Shown piece after piece: positions 37,785-46,404 of a DNA stretch of 59,605 nt. A program made the position numbers and the translations under genes. The notes beneath the pieces were generated by a model. It saw nothing but the letters and a program-made list of their open reading frames with translations. It was not told where the DNA came from and made no database searches. Each line of letters starts with the position of its first letter. The first letter of the stretch is position 1. This DNA comes from Pseudomonadota bacterium (lineage in GTDB: Bacteria; Pseudomonadota; Gammaproteobacteria; Burkholderiales; Rhodocyclaceae), in assembly GCA_018240785.1 (NCBI GenBank), contig JAFEFC010000028.1, forward strand, positions 1 through 59,605. Reading direction: 5' to 3'.

Positions 37785-40673
37785 TCAGGCCAGCGTGCCC
37801 AGCGCCAGCGGTTCGATACCCCGCGCACGGTCGATCTTCTCGGCGACGCGGAAGGCGGCATCCAGCTCACTGATGCCGTGCTGCTGCATCAACTGGAAGC
37901 GTTCGGCCTTCTCCTCGGGCTCGGTCATCGCCATGGCCAAGTAGAGGCTCGGCGGCACGGCGCGGAACAGCGCCTCCATCGACTTCGACAGGATGACGCC
38001 CTCGCTGAACTTGCCGGCCTCCTTGCGCGCCGAGAGCATCAGCGCCTTCTGCGACGCATTGAGTTCGCGAAAGCGCGCGATCTTTTCGACTTCATCGGGC
38101 GGCATCGACAGGCAGATCCACCACTCGATCATGTTGAGCATGGGTTCGGCTGCCTTCGGCAAGTCGTCCAGGTTCTGCGTGGCGAGCCAGAACCAGGCGC
38201 CCAGCTTGCGCCACATCTTGGTGATCTTGACCACGTAGGGCGCGAGCAGCGGGTTCTTCGTGATGATGTGACCTTCGTCCGTCACGTTGATGATCGGCCG
38301 GCCCAGAAACTGGTCGCGCTCGGCGATGTTGTTGACCGTGTTGATGAGCGAGATATAGGCAATCGAGAGTTGGGCGTTGTAGCCCTCGCGCGCGAAGGTG
38401 GCCAGGTCCACGATGGTGATGTCCGCCTCGGGCCACGGCGTGCCGGCCCGGTCGAACATCTCGCCGTCCACGCCCTGACAGAACATCTCCATGGCGTCGG
38501 CCATCTCCAGCAGGCGCGCACGCCGCATCTCCGGCAGCGTGGCATCGCGGGCGCGCTCGCGCAGTGCCTCGCGCACATCGCGGGTCAGTACCGTGCGCCT
38601 CGCCGCTGCGCAGCACTGTGCCGCATCGAGAATGCACTGGCGGATCAGGCTGCGGTCGGCGCGGGTCAGGCGCGCTTCTTCCTTGTCCTCGCCGCCGGTG
38701 ATCATCAGTCGTGCTGTGATCTCCAACTCGCCGAGCACGTCGCGCTGCTCGTCGCCCTCCACTGCCCTGCCGGCATCGGTCTGGTCTTCGTCGAGCGCAT
38801 CGGCGTCCAGCGTCTGTACCTGGCTCGGCGTATCGACCAGGCGCCAGGCGTCGGCGAACGGCGCCAGACTGACGCCCGCGCCCGGCGCGAGCTTCACTCG
38901 ATGCACGGTGAGACCCAACCGTGCCGCGAAGTCGCCGAACAGGCCGAAGCTGTTGCCCGCCTCGACGATGAACAGGCGCGGCCGATAGATCGCCGTCACC
39001 TGGTTCAGGATGTTGTTGAGCGTCGCGCTCTTGCCCGAACCCGTGGGGCCGAACAGGAACAGATGCGCGTTCATCTGCCGGTCGAGGCGGTTCAACGGAT
39101 CGAAGGTGATCGGACCGCCGCCTCGGTTGAAGAACGTGATGCCGGGATGCCCTGTGCCCTGGCTGCGACCCCAGACCGGGGCCAGGTTCGCCGCGTGTTG
39201 CGCGAACATGAGTTGGGTGTACCACTGGCGCTTGTCGGCAGCCGGATCGAACACGCACGGTAGCCAGCGCAGATAGCTGTTCAGCGGCGCCACCTCGTCC
39301 TCTTCACGCACCGGTTGCAGGCCGGCGTTGAGCATCACGTTGACGAGCTGCAGGCCGCGCGCATCAAGCTGTTCCAGGTCGCGGCCCCGCAGGTAGAACG
39401 CCAGCGCGCCACGGTAGAGCTTGTGCGCGCTGCCGATCAGGCCGCGCGCCTGCTGCACGTCCTGCCGGGCCTGCTCCGAGGCCAGGGTCTCGCCGACGGC
39501 CTTCCGGGCGAGGTGGTTGAGGTGCGCCTCGAGCACGTCCTGGGGCGTGGCGACCAGCGTCAGGCACATCACCGTGTCCTCGGGCATCTGGTCGAAGAGC
39601 GCGTTCATGGCATCGCCGCCCTTGCGCGTCTCACCCGTCAGATGACCGGTTGCCGGCGGCGTGCGCAGGCGATCCATCACGATCACCCGATGCGGCATGC
39701 CGTCGAAGAACCACAATCCATTGGACACGTCCGAGCGCGGCTGACCGAAGAACAGCCGTTGCGCGAAGTCGGTGCCGCTGGCGAGTTCGATCTCGCCTTC
39801 CTCCCGCTCCTCCGGATAGCGGGTCAGTGCGTAGAAGCGTTCGCGGTCCTCGGCAGTGGCGCCGAGTACGCTGGGGTTAGGGTTGAACCAGCGCAGCAGC
39901 CAGGCGTGGATGTCCGCCGCGGCGAGACGTCGCGCTTTCACACCGGCATTCGCCAGCCCGCCGGCGAGGCGGTCGCAGATTGTGGTCAGCGCCTGCTCGG
40001 GCGACTGGCCGCGCCGCGCGGTCGGGGCCGCGGAGGTGCGGCGGTAGACGACCATGCGCACGCGCCGGACTTGGCCGCGCCACGGCAGGCGCGTCACGGC
40101 AGTGTCCTCGAACAGGCCACCCGGCTTGGCGATGGCCCGCAGGTGATGGGCGAAGAAGCGCAGGTAGAAGTCACTGAATGCGCTGCCGTGCGCACGCGGC
40201 TGCAGATAGTTCGCCAGCGAGCACAGATAGTTGTCCCAGTTGGCCTCGTCCTGGGCATAGAGCTGCACCACCCAGGGATTGTCGTCCAACTCGTCGAAGG
40301 CGTCCTGCAGGGCGTTCTCCAGCGCATCGCGCGCCTGCCATAGCCAGGCCATCTCGCGGCCCTCGGTGCCGACCGGCGCCAGCTCGAAGAAGGCCGCCAC
40401 CGACTGGCCATCTTCCAGCAACATGCACTTGCTGCCGGGCAGGTACTCGACCCAGGGCAGCAAGTCCGCGAACGACGGCGCGACGCCATAGAGCGCATCG
40501 TGGTCGGCCTGGGTCGCCGACCCGCGCCGGCCCCGGCCGAGCACGCAGCCCGGCTCGGCGACACCCTGTGCCGCCAGCGCCGTTACGTGCCGTGCCCAGG
40601 CATCATCGGCCGCATCCACGGCGTCAGCAGGCGATGCGTCGGCCTTGCGTGACCACGGCAGCGACCAGGCCAT
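37785..40673 (-). CDS. Conjugative transfer ATPase, VirB4/TraC-like (TIGR03744)
   Basis: The 962-residue ATPase powers the type IV secretion apparatus. The Walker A GPTGSGKSATL lies at about residues 541-551. A Walker B region near VTDEGHIITKNPLL and the motif WLATQNLDDLP (about residue 830) follow. An N-terminal TraC-F-type region (LLPWVEYLPGSKCMLLEDGQSVAAFFEL) is present. Length and motifs match the PFL_4706 family. The stop of the lipoprotein gene overlaps its ATG by 1 bp. Confidence 0.93.
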   Translation of the reverse strand: MAWSLPWSRKADASPADAVDAADDAWARHVTALAAQGVAEPGCVLGRGRRGSATQADHDALYGVAPSFADLLPWVEYLPGSKCMLLEDGQSVAAFFELAPVGTEGREMAWLWQARDALENALQDAFDELDDNPWVVQLYAQDEANWDNYLCSLANYLQPRAHGSAFSDFYLRFFAHHLRAIAKPGGLFEDTAVTRLPWRGQVRRVRMVVYRRTSAAPTARRGQSPEQALTTICDRLAGGLANAGVKARRLAAADIHAWLLRWFNPNPSVLGATAEDRERFYALTRYPEEREEGEIELASGTDFAQRLFFGQPRSDVSNGLWFFDGMPHRVIVMDRLRTPPATGHLTGETRKGGDAMNALFDQMPEDTVMCLTLVATPQDVLEAHLNHLARKAVGETLASEQARQDVQQARGLIGSAHKLYRGALAFYLRGRDLEQLDARGLQLVNVMLNAGLQPVREEDEVAPLNSYLRWLPCVFDPAADKRQWYTQLMFAQHAANLAPVWGRSQGTGHPGITFFNRGGGPITFDPLNRLDRQMNAHLFLFGPTGSGKSATLNNILNQVTAIYRPRLFIVEAGNSFGLFGDFAARLGLTVHRVKLAPGAGVSLAPFADAWRLVDTPSQVQTLDADALDEDQTDAGRAVEGDEQRDVLGELEITARLMITGGEDKEEARLTRADRSLIRQCILDAAQCCAAARRTVLTRDVREALRERARDATLPEMRRARLLEMADAMEMFCQGVDGEMFDRAGTPWPEADITIVDLATFAREGYNAQLSIAYISLINTVNNIAERDQFLGRPIINVTDEGHIITKNPLLAPYVVKITKMWRKLGAWFWLATQNLDDLPKAAEPMLNMIEWWICLSMPPDEVEKIARFRELNASQKALMLSARKEAGKFSEGVILSKSMEALFRAVPPSLYLAMAMTEPEEKAERFQLMQQHGISELDAAFRVAEKIDRARGIEPLALGTLA

Positions 40674-41107
40674 CAGTAGTCCTCCACGCGCTCGCCCGGC
40701 ATCGCGTACTGCACGCGCTGGTAGAGCGGGAACACCGTGCTGTAGCCGGGCACCGGCACCGGGTCGGTGCCAGCCAGGTGCGGGAACACGTACATCACCA
40801 GGTCGGGGTTCGGCAGGCGGTGGAACTGCCGGTGAATCTCGTTCTGCGCGGTACGGGTGTAGCGCGCCTGCACGCCGGGCGCCGCCTGCACATCGGCATC
40901 GGCCAGCGGCCGGCGCAGGCCCTGGCGCGCATCGAGCAGTTGCCGCGCGGCCTGGCCGCCGCCCGCGCTGCCGCCGGTTTCCTGATGCCAGATGTCGAGC
41001 ATGGTGCTGTCGCCGTGCGGCAGCAGCTTCTCCTTGCTGGTGGCGCAGCCGCCGAGCAGGGTGGCCGCCAGCAGCACGGCGGCCGCGTCAATCCAGATCC
41101 GAGGCAT
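40673..41107 (-). CDS. Conjugative transfer lipoprotein, TIGR03751 family
   Basis: From the ATG at 41107 the product is 144 residues with a lipoprotein signal (AAAVLLAATLLGGC, lipobox LGGC). The mature part contains YTRTAQNEIHRQFHRLPNPDLVMYVFPHL and PVPGYSTVFPLYQRVQYAMPGE, diagnostic of TIGR03751. It probably sits in the outer membrane as a VirB7/TraV-like component. It overlaps the TIGR03752 gene by 20 bp. Confidence 0.89.
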   Translation of the reverse strand: MPRIWIDAAAVLLAATLLGGCATSKEKLLPHGDSTMLDIWHQETGGSAGGGQAARQLLDARQGLRRPLADADVQAAPGVQARYTRTAQNEIHRQFHRLPNPDLVMYVFPHLAGTDPVPVPGYSTVFPLYQRVQYAMPGERVEDY

Positions 41108-42518
41108 GGGCTTCTCCGGTGCGGTGGTGGACCCGACGCCCCTTGGCGTCGTAGTCGATGTCGAGCGGCTGCTCCAGATGCACGGCCACCCTGGCGCCGG
41201 GCTGCACATAGACCGCCGCGAAGGCCTGGCCGTAGAGCTTGTTGACCCAATCGGCCATGTCGCGCACGCCGCCCGCGAGGATGCGGCCCATCGCTTCATT
41301 GCCGCTGATACCGACAGTGCCCAGCGAGCCGTTGCTGTTGGCGACCACGGCCACACTGCCGCTGTCGGAGTCGATGAGCGAGGCCGCACCGGCCCCGGCC
41401 GCGGTAATGAGCGCCTGGCTGCTCAGGTACTGCTGGGCGTTGCTGCGCCGCTCGCCGCTGACGCAGGGGATGCCGTAGGGGTCGCTGATCCAGCCCAGGC
41501 CGCCCTGGGTGCTGGCCCCGTTCTGGCCCTGGCCGCCGCTGTTGCCGCCCTTGCTGCTGTCCGCCGGCAGTGTGCGGATGGTGCCGTCCTGGAACACGAA
41601 CGTGACCGAGCGGATCTGCCCGCGCACGCACGAGAGGGTCCAGTCGCCCGAGGCCGTGCCGCTGACCACGGCGCCGGCCACGTCCGGGATGTCGATGCCG
41701 TTGGCCGTGAGGTTGTCCGGGCCGATCAGCACCTTGAACGGGTACGGGTCGTTGACGGTTCCATCGATCGGCACACGCCCGATCAGCGCCGTCATGGAAA
41801 CCGACCCCATGAGCGTCGAGTTCGACGGCACGGTATAGACGGCCTTCGTGGATGCGCCCACCGCGCGGCTGCCAACGTCGGCGACGGATTCCACCGCGGT
41901 CGACAGGCTTTTCTGGGCCGGCCCGAAGCTCGATGGAAAGCTCGGCGCCTTGCTGCCGCTCGTGGTGTCCACCTTGGCATCGTCGGGCTCGACCCACTGC
42001 GTGTCACTGGTGCCGCGGTCGAAGCGCTGGTCGTCACCCTCCTCCAGCCCCAGCCCGACGGGCAGGTCGGACGGGCCGCCCTTGCCCGCAAGGCCGTCCA
42101 GTTGCCGCTGCAGATCCTGCATCAAGCCCTGAGTCTGCTGCCTGTCGCTGGCCACTTGGGCGCGCTCCTGCGCCAGGCGGTTGCGTTCGCCTTCCAGCGC
42201 GTTCTGAATGCGCTGGTCGATCGCGCTTTCCCTCGCGCGCAGGCGCTCGTTCTCGGCCCTGTGCTGCTTGTTGTCGCCAAGCGCGCTCTGCAGCTCGGTG
42301 CGCAACTGCTTCACCTGGGCCACCAACGTGGCAACGGTATCGCGCGGCGTGTCGCCTGCGATGCCCAAGGCTTTCATCTCCTCGGGCGTGAGCGTACCGG
42401 CGGCGCCCATGGGGGGCGGCTGGCCGCCGGGGACGCCGGAGAACAGTTTGATGCCAACGAACATCAGCAACAGCGCCATCGGGATCAGCAGCCACTTGAG
42501 CAGCGGATTACTCTTCAT
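41088..42518 (-). CDS. ICE protein, TIGR03752 (PFL_4705) family, TraB/VirB10-like
   Basis: The 476-residue protein has an N-terminal membrane anchor (LLKWLLIPMALLLMFVGIKLF). A coiled coil of about 100 residues follows (QVKQLRTELQSALGDNKQHRAENERLRARESAIDQ...), then a TrbI/VirB10-like domain with VPSNSTLMGSVSMTALIGRVPIDG and YVQPGARVAVHLEQPLDIDYD. It is the likely scaffold bridging inner and outer membranes. It overlaps TIGR03749 by 11 bp. Confidence 0.9.
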   Translation of the reverse strand: MKSNPLLKWLLIPMALLLMFVGIKLFSGVPGGQPPPMGAAGTLTPEEMKALGIAGDTPRDTVATLVAQVKQLRTELQSALGDNKQHRAENERLRARESAIDQRIQNALEGERNRLAQERAQVASDRQQTQGLMQDLQRQLDGLAGKGGPSDLPVGLGLEEGDDQRFDRGTSDTQWVEPDDAKVDTTSGSKAPSFPSSFGPAQKSLSTAVESVADVGSRAVGASTKAVYTVPSNSTLMGSVSMTALIGRVPIDGTVNDPYPFKVLIGPDNLTANGIDIPDVAGAVVSGTASGDWTLSCVRGQIRSVTFVFQDGTIRTLPADSSKGGNSGGQGQNGASTQGGLGWISDPYGIPCVSGERRSNAQQYLSSQALITAAGAGAASLIDSDSGSVAVVANSNGSLGTVGISGNEAMGRILAGGVRDMADWVNKLYGQAFAAVYVQPGARVAVHLEQPLDIDYDAKGRRVHHRTGEAHASDLD

Positions 42519-43422
42519 CGCGTGCGGCTCCTGTCGAGCCGGCCGCAGCAGCCGGCGGCAGGTTCGCGGTGGCGTCGATCGGGCTCAGCGCCGGCAGCAG
42601 CGACTCGGCCAGGCCGTGGCCGCGCGTGACCAGATAGAGCACTGTGGTGTCGGACGGAGTGCCGGCTGGCCCCAGATTCGGATGCTGGAAGGTCGCAGCC
42701 ACGAAGTTCCCCTGCAGGGAACGCGGGTCGAGGTCGACCCAGCGCGCCGAGGTATTGGTGAGGCGGATCGCCGTCACCCACTGGTCGCCCAGGCGCCATC
42801 CGGCCAGTGCCCGCGCGTGCACCGGCAGGGCCGGCAGCAAGGAGTCCAGCTTGAGCTCGCGGCGCAGATTCACGCGCCCGATGCCGGCAACTGGCTCGAC
42901 CGTGCGTAGCGGCGCATACAGGTTCTGCGCGGCATGGCGTGTCAGCACGACCGGGACCGGCGTTTCGCGCAAGGGAGCGGTCTTGTCTGCGGGCGCCTCG
43001 GCCGGCTCGTCTGCGCCGCGTGTTGCACCGCCGCCGTAGCGCTTTGCGGGGGCCTCTGCTTCCACGATGCGCACGGGCTCGAGCGGCGCCTGGTCGTCCT
43101 TTGCCGGCTCGGCGGCGATGTCGATCAGGATCATCGCACCCGATTCCACATCCTGCAGTTGCAGCCGCGTCGGCGGAATCGGCTCGCTCGCCCGCAGGTA
43201 GATCGCGCCCCCTGCACTCTGCACACGCAAGTGGTTGCCGACGCTGGCCGGTACGCCGACGCGCACGTTGCGGTCGATGAAGACCACGCGCTCCTCACCA
43301 ACCACCAGCGGCACCGGCAGCGGCAGACGCTCCCAGCGCAGGATTTCCAGGGCATGGCCGACCGGTACGAACCCGAGGATCAGCAGGATGCCGGCCAGGG
43401 CCGACAAGGCAGCGGACTTCAT
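42508..43422 (-). CDS. ICE protein, TIGR03749 (PFL_4704) family, TraK/VirB9-like
   Basis: The 304-residue exported protein has a signal peptide ending near VGHALEILRWERLPLPVPL. A beta-rich domain with VVGEERVVFIDRNVRVGVPASV and GAIYLRASEPIPPTRLQLQD follows, resembling TraK secretin-like proteins. The C-terminal part contains NTSARWVDLDPRSLQGNFVAATFQHPNLGP. It probably forms the outer-membrane core with the TIGR03752 and TIGR03751 proteins. Confidence 0.89.
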   Translation of the reverse strand: MKSAALSALAGILLILGFVPVGHALEILRWERLPLPVPLVVGEERVVFIDRNVRVGVPASVGNHLRVQSAGGAIYLRASEPIPPTRLQLQDVESGAMILIDIAAEPAKDDQAPLEPVRIVEAEAPAKRYGGGATRGADEPAEAPADKTAPLRETPVPVVLTRHAAQNLYAPLRTVEPVAGIGRVNLRRELKLDSLLPALPVHARALAGWRLGDQWVTAIRLTNTSARWVDLDPRSLQGNFVAATFQHPNLGPAGTPSDTTVLYLVTRGHGLAESLLPALSPIDATANLPPAAAAGSTGAARDEE

Positions 43423-44111
43423 GGGGCGTCTCCCTGCAGGTGGCCGGAAGCGTTGGCGGGTGCACCCGCCTGGGTCGGCGTCGGCGGCGCTTCGATGCGC
43501 TGCGGTGCGCTGGCATAGCAGTCCAGCGCCAGGCCGAAAGGGTTGTGCTCGGGGTCGATGTCCAGCCGGACGACCTTGATGGGGTAGCGCACCAGGGCGC
43601 GCTTGATCTGCTCGGGTCCGTAGTATTCGTCTGCGCTCACGTCGAGCGTGACAATCCAGTCCCGGGAGGAAACCACCTTGACGCGCACGGCCGGGTCTTC
43701 GCCGTAGCCACGCCCGGGAATCTCGTAGATGCCGCGCACGCGCTGACGCAGCTCACCGCTGGTGCGCCGGTACTCGTAGTCCTGTTGCAGAAAGGTCCGG
43801 CAGCCCGGCGTCAGGTAGGACGACAGCGCACGCAGGTTGCGTGCATAGTCCTCCTCGCCATTCGTGGGCCAGCGCTGCACCTGCTGCCAGATGTAGAACG
43901 TGAAGGCATACACGCTCTCGGGCGGCACGTCCCACCACTTGCGCGTGCTGCCCGAGCGCAGATCCGGCGGCACATGGATGGTGAGATCCTTCGGCGCACT
44001 CCACCAACCGAAGCCCAGCAGCAGCGCCACCACGAACAGCGCGCCGGCCCCGAGGCGCAGCGTCTTCACGTGGGCCTGCAGGTGCGCGACCTCGTTCCTG
44101 AACCGGCTCAT
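43419..44111 (-). CDS. ICE protein, TIGR03746 (PFL_4703) family, TraE/VirB8-like
   Basis: The 230-residue protein has one N-terminal transmembrane segment (LRLGAGALFVVALLLGFGWW) and a periplasmic VirB8-like domain (ESVYAFTFYIWQQVQRWPTNGEEDYARNLRALSSYLTPGC ... YPIKVVRLDIDPEHNPFGLALDCY). It overlaps both neighbours by 4 bp, indicating a tightly coupled operon. Confidence 0.89.
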   Translation of the reverse strand: MSRFRNEVAHLQAHVKTLRLGAGALFVVALLLGFGWWSAPKDLTIHVPPDLRSGSTRKWWDVPPESVYAFTFYIWQQVQRWPTNGEEDYARNLRALSSYLTPGCRTFLQQDYEYRRTSGELRQRVRGIYEIPGRGYGEDPAVRVKVVSSRDWIVTLDVSADEYYGPEQIKRALVRYPIKVVRLDIDPEHNPFGLALDCYASAPQRIEAPPTPTQAGAPANASGHLQGDAP

Positions 44112-44521
44112 GGCGCCCCTCGATCAGCACTGCGCCGGGTCGTCCAGTAGCCCGAGCGGGTGATAAGACCCTGCCCGCCCACGAGCGCCGCCAGCGCCGG
44201 GTACCGCAGGGCCAACCGCCACTCGAGCTGTCGGTACAGCCAAGTGTCAGGCCGGCCGCGTTTTTGCGCGCGCAGGAAGCCGCCGCCGACAAAGACGCCC
44301 AGCGCAATGCCGGCGACGATCAGCGTGGGCACCATGGCGATGCTGTGCGTGAGCCAGGCCAGCGGCAGGCCGAGCACAAACCCGGCCGCACCGGACAGGC
44401 CGGCGCAGATCCACAACTCGTCGGCGGTCAGCCCGCGCACGACCACCGGCTGGCGATTCAGCCGATGCGGCAGGAAGGTCACCAGCGTGTCGCACGGAGT
44501 CTCCGAAGGGAGGGCCATCAC
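44108..44521 (-). CDS. Conjugative transfer protein, TIGR03750 family
   Basis: The 137-residue protein begins with the family region LVTFLPHRLNRQPVVVRGLTADELW. It has two hydrophobic segments (about 38-78) and ends GRPDTWLYRQLEWRLALRYPAL. It resembles TraL/VirB3-like inner-membrane proteins. It overlaps TIGR03746 by 4 bp. Confidence 0.87.
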   Translation of the reverse strand: MMALPSETPCDTLVTFLPHRLNRQPVVVRGLTADELWICAGLSGAAGFVLGLPLAWLTHSIAMVPTLIVAGIALGVFVGGGFLRAQKRGRPDTWLYRQLEWRLALRYPALAALVGGQGLITRSGYWTTRRSADRGAP

Positions 44522-44530
44522 TTGCCGCCC

Positions 44531-44917
44531 TTACAGCACGCCGGTGGCCTTGGTGAGCAGCCAGATGCCAACCACCAGCAAGAGCGCGCCCACGGCGACC
44601 GACAGGCCAAACTGGCCCCAGGTGGCGCGACCGGTATGGATCTCCGAATAGCGTGTGTAGGCGTGATAGGACACACCGACGAACATCGAGGCGACCACGA
44701 GCAGCGCGACCAGCAGCACGATGTCGTAGCCGTAGTTCTGGATCGTCTGCATGATGCCGGTGCCGGCACCGCGCGAGGGGTCCTCCATGGTGGGCAGGGC
44801 CGCCCAGGAGGCCGCCGGCGTGGCCGCGATACCCAGTGGGGCGAGCACGGCGGCAATGCGTACGGATGGGCGCGCCGTGGTGCGAACATCAGCGCGATGA
44901 GTAGTCGAAGCGTTCAT
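44531..44917 (-). CDS. ICE membrane protein, TIGR03745 (PFL_4702) family, pilin-like
   Basis: From the ATG at 44917 (AGGG upstream; an ATG at 44935 is also possible) the product is 128 residues. A signal peptide ends near ASWA-ALPTMEDPSRG, and two membrane segments follow (DIVLLVALLVVASMFVG and FGLSVAVGALLLVVGIWLL). The size and two-helix layout suit a VirB2/TraA-type pilin role, though this is inferred. Confidence 0.86.
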   Translation of the reverse strand: MNASTTHRADVRTTARPSVRIAAVLAPLGIAATPAASWAALPTMEDPSRGAGTGIMQTIQNYGYDIVLLVALLVVASMFVGVSYHAYTRYSEIHTGRATWGQFGLSVAVGALLLVVGIWLLTKATGVL

Positions 44918-44940
44918 GGCGATACACCCTTTCATGGTGG

Positions 44941-45180
44941 TCAGGACAGGAGGAAGAAGCTCAGCACCAGGTACATCGCGACGAAACGCACGATGACGCC
45001 GAGGAACTGGCGTTCAGTCAGGCGGTGTTCAGCCCAGCCGACGTAGGCGGTACGCATCGCCCACACGCCCCACAGCAGCAACACGGCGAACACGAAAGCG
45101 AGCACCACGGCAGAGACGGCCGAAGGCGCAAAGCCGCCGGTGGCCTGGAAGGCGGCGACTTGATCGGCAGAGGGGGTCAC
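44941..45180 (-). CDS. ICE protein, TIGR03758 (PFL_4701) family
   Basis: A GTG at 45180, overlapping the RAQPRD stop as GTGA, gives 79 residues beginning (M)TPSADQVAAFQATGGFAPSAV. Two hydrophobic helices (VVLAFVFAVLLLWGVW and FLGVIVRFVAMYLVLSFFLL) are separated by AYVGWAEHRLTERQ. This small pilin-sized membrane protein precedes TIGR03745 in this ICE class. The longer upstream frame is a shadow of the RAQPRD gene. Confidence 0.85.
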   Translation of the reverse strand: MTPSADQVAAFQATGGFAPSAVSAVVLAFVFAVLLLWGVWAMRTAYVGWAEHRLTERQFLGVIVRFVAMYLVLSFFLLS

Positions 45181-45542
45181 GGCGATGGCTCCTCGTCGTT
45201 GGCGCGGTCTCTGTGGACGTAATCGCCGGCCAACGGGACGGGATCGCGCGGCTGGGCGCGCTGGGGCACAAGGTAGTCCTGCAGGCCGGCGCGAACGCGC
45301 TGCAGGTCTGCGTGCAACCGGGCGTAGTCGAAGTGGTAGCGGGCGCGTTCCTGCGGAGCGGTATTGGCGGCGTGCTCGGCGAGGCGGTCGATCAGGTTGA
45401 GTTGGCGGGCGAGCGCAGCGAGCTGCTCGCGCTCCGAGGCGGGGCCATCGGCGGCGACGGCAGGCCGCAGCGCCGAGAACGGCACGGCCAACACAAGGGC
45501 AAACGCAGCCCGTGCGAATATGCTGTAACTGGTCTGTCCCAT
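45177..45542 (-). CDS. RAQPRD family ICE protein (TIGR01690)
   Basis: The ATG at 45542 gives 121 residues with a signal peptide ending near RPAVAADGPASE. A helical domain follows, and the family-naming motif RAQPRDPVPLAGDY is present near the C-terminus (LVPQRAQPRDP). Role unknown; it is always found in this type of transfer operon. It overlaps TIGR03758 by 4 bp and follows TIGR03747 by 112 bp. Confidence 0.9.
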   Translation of the reverse strand: MGQTSYSIFARAAFALVLAVPFSALRPAVAADGPASEREQLAALARQLNLIDRLAEHAANTAPQERARYHFDYARLHADLQRVRAGLQDYLVPQRAQPRDPVPLAGDYVHRDRANDEEPSP

Positions 45543-45654
45543 CGTGCCCTTCCCCACTGAAGCGGATGGGCAGATGTTGTGGTGCAGGCCCGCTTTGCGC
45601 GGCGGGAAATGGGAACTGGGGCATGACCGGATTGATGGGAAGCAGGCTGCGTCG

Positions 45655-46404
45655 TCACAGGTACTTCTTGAACGTCGCTGCCGCAATGCACACCGCCACC
45701 CCCAGCAGCACCGCGCTGGGCAGCAGGATCAGCAGCGGGTTCACGCTGACCGGCAGTGCCAGGTAAGTCACCCACGGCAGCACGGCCAGCGGGGTCAGGC
45801 TGGCCCTGGCGCGGTGATAAATGAACCCCGATTCGCGTCCTGCACCGAAACGGCGGATGTCCCGCCGCACCAGACCATCCACCAGCCCGACGAAGGCGGC
45901 CATCAGGAACAGCGGCAGGGTCAGGCACAGCACCAGCAGCCGCACGAGGAAGACCAGCGTCGTGTAGGCCGCCGCGATCAGGTAGCTCTCCACGTTCACG
46001 TAGACCAAGCCGATGTAATAGCGGAAATCCTTGGTCGGGCGATGGCTGCCGGCGCTGGCCTGCGCCGAGGCGTCGCGTATCCAGTCCAGCAGGCCGCTTT
46101 TCACGAACAGCCAGTCGTAGCCCTGCTCGACCAGCCGGTGCGCGGTGCGCCCCGGCTCCTGCACCAGCGCGCTGCGCGTGAAATGCGTGGAGAGCTGATC
46201 CAGCTCGTAGTGCAGCATGCCCTGCGCGTGGCGCCAGCCCTGCTCGGGCCAGAAGAAATGCATGCCGACGCTTTCGATCAGGATGCACAGCAGCAGCGCG
46301 CCGCACAGCACGCCGAAGAAGCGGAACGGCAACGTGACCAGGCCGGCGATCAGCCCCTGCTGTCGTTGCTGCTGGCGCTGGGCCGCGACGGCCGGATCGC
46401 TCAT
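45655..46404 (-). CDS. ICE membrane protein, TIGR03747 (PFL_4697) family
   Basis: The 249-residue inner-membrane protein has hydrophobic segments near residues 20-45, 125-150 and 205-245. Family segments are VESVGMHFFWPEQGWRHAQGMLHYELDQL, RYYIGLVYVNVESYLIAAAYTTLVF and FVGLVDGLVRRDIRRFGAGRESGFIYHRA. It overlaps the traD stop by 4 bp. Function in transfer is not defined. Confidence 0.88.
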   Translation of the reverse strand: MSDPAVAAQRQQQRQQGLIAGLVTLPFRFFGVLCGALLLCILIESVGMHFFWPEQGWRHAQGMLHYELDQLSTHFTRSALVQEPGRTAHRLVEQGYDWLFVKSGLLDWIRDASAQASAGSHRPTKDFRYYIGLVYVNVESYLIAAAYTTLVFLVRLLVLCLTLPLFLMAAFVGLVDGLVRRDIRRFGAGRESGFIYHRARASLTPLAVLPWVTYLALPVSVNPLLILLPSAVLLGVAVCIAAATFKKYL